Source: Limisphaerales bacterium (GTDB lineage Bacteria > Verrucomicrobiota > Verrucomicrobiia > Limisphaerales > JAKEEH01). From it: DNA of 54,810 nucleotides. The translations under genes were made by a program, and so were the position numbers. The notes beneath the pieces are model-generated. The model was not told where the DNA came from, searched no databases, and was given only the letters and a program-made list of their open reading frames with translations. Where the stretch lies: the NCBI GenBank assembly GCA_022616725.1, contig JAKEEH010000420.1, positions 1-54,810 on the forward strand, read 5' to 3'. This document shows, in pieces, positions 52,201-54,810 of the stretch (position 1 is its first letter; each line of letters opens with the position of its first letter).

Positions 52201-53558
52201 GGCGCACGGTTGCCGCCGGCGGATCACCGGGGCGGGTAAACGTGTTCAACGCCGGCGTTGCGATTGCGAAGAATTCCTCCTGGAAGTACCACGCGGTGGG
52301 GAGCAATTTGGGCTCACCATGGCGGGAGGTCGAGTACGCGGACAGCGGTTGGCCTGCCGGTGACGGTGTCCTGGGCTACGGGGCAACGGGGCTGGGGACA
52401 GTATTGCCTTACGGAGCGAATCCCACGAACAAGCCAGTCACGGTTTACTTTCGGAAACAGTTCGTTATCAACGACCCGCTCTCGGCCATTCACAATCTGC
52501 GGCTGGATGCGATGTATGACGACGGATTTGTTGTTTACCTGAACGGAACGGAAGTGCTGCGCAGCAGTTCGATGCCAGGCGGGGCGATCACTTTCAACAC
52601 GCCTGCAGCTTCGAGTTATAACTCGGTGGGTTATGATGTTTTTGATTTGTCGGCGCATATTCCCCTGCTGCGCCTGGGCAACAATGTGCTTGCTGTGGAG
52701 GTCCACCAGGTGAGCAGCAGCAGCGACGATCTGCTCTGGGACGCTGCGTTGACCTTTGATGTGAGCACCCAACCCATCGCCGGTGTTCCGATCATTAGTC
52801 CAAACGGGGGCAGTTTTACGGGTCCGGTCGAGGTGAGCATCGCGACGACTCCTGGGGATGCGAAGATTTACTACACCCTGAACGGCACCGACCCGGATGA
52901 ATCTTCGCCCCGTTACGCGGCTCCGTTCATGGTCGAGACCAGCACGCAGGTTCGGGCGCGAGCTTACAAGCCCGGGTATAACGACAGCGGTATTGCGTCC
53001 GCGATGTTTGTGTTCGACGGTCCCGGAATGTTAGAAGTGTCGCCCGCCAGCGGCCTGACTGCAGCCGGCACGGTATCGGGGCCGTTTGTACCGCCGTCCA
53101 TCACGTACGTGCTTACGAATTCCGGGGGATTGCCAGTTAGCTGGACTGCCAGCGTCTCACAGGCCTGGGTGAGCCTCTCCCACAGCAGCGGCACGCTCGC
53201 GGCGGGGAGTGCGAGCAATGTCATGGTTTCGTTGAACGCCGGCGCGAACTCCTTGCCGGCGGGCAATCATGACGCGGTTGTAACTTTCACCACTACGAAT
53301 GGGACGCTCGTGCGGTCCGTCCAACTCACGGTTAATCCGATCCAAATGTCGCTGGCTCCACTGCTATCGGGCGGAACGTTTGAAATCACACTTCAGGGGC
53401 AGTCGAATGTAACGTATGTGATCGAGGCGTCTTCCAATTTGCTTCAATGGACACCTGTCGGGACGAATGTTGTGGGTCCCGATGGATTCTTGAAGTATGT
53501 CGAGAGTGACTCGGCGATGCTGCCGCACCGCTTCTATCGCGGCCGGCCGCACCGGTGA
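49272..53558 (+). CDS. giant secreted CotH-like/lamin-tail surface protein
   Basis: A 1428-residue exported protein. After a signal-like segment (YGWICLGFLFFHVPSVIAA) is a CotH-like kinase region (about 40-330) with WERVRHDQPSQNESWVP, YSGWVRLYINGELKGVFVNAEQ and RLYFPWDQDTTIF. A Gly-rich insert (ASGGGGGGGC) lies within it. Then come a chitobiase-type domain (YYTLDGSDPRAPGG), three lamin-tail domains (LRITELMYHP, GVVINEVLTHS, GPVVINEIMYNP), a jelly-roll-like part (MYDDGFVVYLNGTEVL), a second chitobiase-type domain (YYTLNGTDPDESSP), a BACON-like domain and a short sorting-like end. Such proteins are typical of PVC bacteria. It may link spore-coat-type phosphorylation to surface structures, but kinase activity is not proven by sequence. 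Confidence 0.8.
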   Translation: MSDSRMSSEVPYCNLGRQVYGWICLGFLFFHVPSVIAADEWKAVFDPYQVLTLHLQMDTNDWERVRHDQPSQNESWVPEVAEALMWADGETPLRVTVRRKGESDTPLPEGDPQKVSLKIDVNALVDGQKWHGLNKLSLENGSENPLTEGFAWIAHRLAWEAGVYDYEAAYSGWVRLYINGELKGVFVNAEQRDAQFLRNHGYDKGPSTWLYKVDGSSALEVGVGHSPAYEHLCYPPFNSGASGGGGGGGCPQPNLEIDLPQWINIRGFFTLGAVEAFVENRDGLFTHSGKNSYAVDFDPPYPRTRLYFPWDQDTTIFQGNASIYGNEPYQTQLLSHPWFQKVYEQLLRDLIDGPFSVTSLLAVIDRIEVGVGPAFDEDPYVYGGNSAEAFDNLRAWVATRVPNVRSQLTQPYLPRPQFNHPGGEVVAGFNLMMSAPTGMVYYTLDGSDPRAPGGIVSGTARVYTAPIVIDKTTHVIARAFDGTVWSPLPATGTFNIARYASALRITELMYHPATQAVAGDEDNYEFVELKNTGGISLDLSGFYFEGINYSFPPGTIVAPNAFYVLARSRVAISNRYPGITVHGIYSGKLDDGGEKIRLRNSDGNTVISVEYDDDPPWPLAPDGLGYSLVLEEAFGDPDAPETWRASSEVHGSPGADDPAPAYGLGVVINEVLTHSDPPFEDAIELHNTGTNAVDISGWYLSDDFARTNAAGNYSLKKYRIAAGTIIPAGGFKVFYERDFRINNTLTPFALTEFGETVYLSGATAAGALNGYIMGARFGASDRGVSFGRYSTSRGIDFVPLSRTTFGADTPATLNDFRSGAGAANAPPRVGPVVINEIMYNPTGGGSEFIELLSITNGPVDLSGWTIAGANFSFPAGTVLPSSGLMLLLKTNTTTVAAFRSAWSVPEGVPIFGHDFVLENEGEALGLEKPNPEALMPAIEMERVRYNDKSPWPTEADGEGPSLERFAAAEYGNDPVNWRTVAAGGSPGRVNVFNAGVAIAKNSSWKYHAVGSNLGSPWREVEYADSGWPAGDGVLGYGATGLGTVLPYGANPTNKPVTVYFRKQFVINDPLSAIHNLRLDAMYDDGFVVYLNGTEVLRSSSMPGGAITFNTPAASSYNSVGYDVFDLSAHIPLLRLGNNVLAVEVHQVSSSSDDLLWDAALTFDVSTQPIAGVPIISPNGGSFTGPVEVSIATTPGDAKIYYTLNGTDPDESSPRYAAPFMVETSTQVRARAYKPGYNDSGIASAMFVFDGPGMLEVSPASGLTAAGTVSGPFVPPSITYVLTNSGGLPVSWTASVSQAWVSLSHSSGTLAAGSASNVMVSLNAGANSLPAGNHDAVVTFTTTNGTLVRSVQLTVNPIQMSLAPLLSGGTFEITLQGQSNVTYVIEASSNLLQWTPVGTNVVGPDGFLKYVESDSAMLPHRFYRGRPHR

Positions 53559-53698
53559 GAACAATCACTACTCACTAATCACACTAAGAGGGTGGGTGGC
53601 GGCAATTTCCGGTGAGCACTCGCCAAATAAGGAGAAGCAGGTTCCCGGCGGCGGGGGTAACCGTACCTCAGAAATGCAACAAATCTGAAAGGACCTAC

Positions 53699-53998
53699 AT
53701 GAAAACCGAAGCACACGTCGAAAGTATCGTGAAAGACCTCAAGCACCTTGGCCGTGACGCCGAGGATCTGGTCAAAGCAACGGCTGGCGACCTGAGCGAC
53801 AAAGCTCGCGAAGCCCGCAGCCGCCTGGTGTCCGCGCTCGAGGCAGCCCGGCAGAGTTGTTCCGAATTACAGGAGAAGGCGCGAAATGGAGCGCGCGCCA
53901 CGGACAAACTCATCCGGCACAACCCGTACCAGACCGCCGGGATCGCGTTCGGCATCGGGCTATTGATCGGCGTACTCGCAACGATCCGAAAATCCTAA
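53699..53998 (+). CDS. YqjD/ElaB-like (DUF883) membrane protein
   Basis: A 99-residue protein from the ATG at 53699, with GAAAGGA six bases upstream. The first 70 residues are a charged amphipathic helix (ESIVKDLKHLGRDAEDLVKATAGDLSDKAREARSRLV, read in parts), and the end is a single TM segment (NPYQTAGIAFGIGLLIGVLATIRKS) with the family's HNPYQTAG. In E. coli relatives anchor ribosomes to the membrane in stationary phase. It is followed 10 bases later by a universal stress gene, matching a stress role. Confidence 0.88.
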   Translation: MKTEAHVESIVKDLKHLGRDAEDLVKATAGDLSDKAREARSRLVSALEAARQSCSELQEKARNGARATDKLIRHNPYQTAGIAFGIGLLIGVLATIRKS

Positions 53999-54008
53999 AG
54001 GAATGGCG

Positions 54009-54810
54009 ATGAAACGCCTCTTGATCGGCTACGACGGTTCAGACTGCGCGAGTGCGGCTCTTGACGATCTGCGGTCGGCCGGTCTGCCGGCTGAGCTGCA
54101 CGTCAAGGTGCTGACGGTGGCAGATGTCTGGCTGCCGCCGGATTCGCACAAGCTTGAGCCAGTGTATCCGGATGTGGAGGCGAAAGCCGTTCGCAGAGCA
54201 CGCGCGAGCGCGGTCGGCGTTTTGAAACAGGCGGAAGAGACGGCCAAAGCCGGTGGTGCGCGAATTCGTGAGCTCTATCCGACGTGGAAAGTTGAAGCGG
54301 TTGCACTGGCCGATTCGCCCGCGTGGGCGATGGTGCGCACTGCCCGGGAATGGCACGCCGACCTGGTGCTCGTCGGTTCACATGGGCGTTCGATGATCGA
54401 GCGGCTGTTTCTGGGCAGTGTGGCGCAGAGAGTCGCTTTGGAAGCGCCTTGCTCGGTGCGGGTGGTGCGGCCGCGTGAAGAGCGGCAGAGCGGGCAATTG
54501 CGAATGATGATCGCGGTGGATGGATCAGCAGATTCCGAGACTGCGGTCGGGGCAGTCCTCACGCGGGTTTGGCCGCTGAATGCCGAGTTCAGGCTGGTCA
54601 CGGTGATTGATCACCGGTTGCAGAGCGCGGTGGCGTGGCCGAGCGCCTATGCAGACCAATGGGTGCTGCAACACGACAAAGAGGCGAAGGAATGGGCGTG
54701 CCGAATTGTGGAATATCACGCGAATCGCCTTGACAAGACTGGACTGCGGGTCGAAACGCACATCTGCGATGGCGATCCGAAACCGGTGTTGCTGCGGGCT
54801 GCGAAAGACC
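54009..54810 (+). CDS. universal stress protein, two-domain, truncated by window end
   Basis: The start is the ATG at 54009, with AAAGGA at 53997-54002 (an ATG six bases earlier is also in frame). The first UspA domain shows LLIGYDGSDCASAAL and the ATP-binding loop GSHGRSMIERLFLGS, fitting G-x2-G-x9-G(S/T). The second begins MMIAVDGSADSETAVGAVL. The gene runs off the window at 54810, so the C-terminal loop of domain two is not seen. These proteins bind ATP and help survival under stress; it probably forms an operon with the YqjD-like gene. Confidence 0.88.
   Translation, partial: MKRLLIGYDGSDCASAALDDLRSAGLPAELHVKVLTVADVWLPPDSHKLEPVYPDVEAKAVRRARASAVGVLKQAEETAKAGGARIRELYPTWKVEAVALADSPAWAMVRTAREWHADLVLVGSHGRSMIERLFLGSVAQRVALEAPCSVRVVRPREERQSGQLRMMIAVDGSADSETAVGAVLTRVWPLNAEFRLVTVIDHRLQSAVAWPSAYADQWVLQHDKEAKEWACRIVEYHANRLDKTGLRVETHICDGDPKPVLLRAAKD

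Overview
The window looks like a chromosome segment of a GC-rich Gram-negative bacterium of the PVC group, most likely Verrucomicrobiota near Pedosphaera/Limisphaerales. This is inferred from gene content, not from a marker search: two large secreted beta-propeller/HEAT proteins with a C-terminal CxxCH heme site, a giant CotH/lamin-tail surface protein, a pre-peptidase C-terminal protein, a secreted CBM9-like protein, lpxA (so an outer membrane), and many short oligomer repeats between genes.

Layout. 0.2-7.5 kb: rpsT, then a minus-strand run with a secreted thioredoxin-fold protein interrupted by one in-frame TGA, a secreted peroxiredoxin, a Gfo/Idh/MocA oxidoreductase, a group II intron relic, a CBM9-like protein, and an ECF sigma / anti-sigma-like / CpxP-like cassette joined by ATGA overlaps. 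7.7-11 kb: plus-strand housekeeping run HPr, gatC, ftsY, ribD, ribE. 11.8-13.8 kb: AT-rich accessory islet with a TIR-domain gene and a ParB/sulfiredoxin-like gene, between imperfect direct repeats and next to tRNA-Leu(GAG). 14-22 kb: yebC, then a Cu/Ag-type RND efflux operon read on the minus strand (Cys-rich small protein, TolC, CusB-like, CusA-like); the pump is fused to extra C-terminal domains. 22-29 kb: PVC heme protein, small HTH protein, radC-lpxA-recA. 29-36 kb: three-gene minus-strand phosphorelay (two hybrid kinases and a REC-Hpt-REC protein) with no DNA-binding output domain. 36-41.4 kb: plsY, a GNAT-aminotransferase fusion, an MFS transporter and a DegP/HtrA protease. 41.6-54.8 kb: second PVC heme protein, cobalamin adenosyltransferase, a truncated amidohydrolase, the PPC protein, mazG-proB, the lamin-tail giant, a YqjD-like protein and the start of a universal stress protein.

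The most striking observation is the TGA at 1288-1290. It falls exactly at the first redox position of a thioredoxin fold, giving F-(TGA)-P-G-F-K, close to the U-P-P-F of deiodinase-like selenoproteins. A 7-bp perfect stem starts at the next base. This is a selenoprotein candidate, with a fresh nonsense mutation as the alternative. A second theme is repeats reshaping genes: inverted clusters of a GAGCGT-type repeat form the CusA fusion joint and interrupt its pump domain, a repeat arm encodes part of a signal-peptide region, and oligomer repeats form protein ends. TGA still works as a stop in many genes here, so the genetic code is standard.
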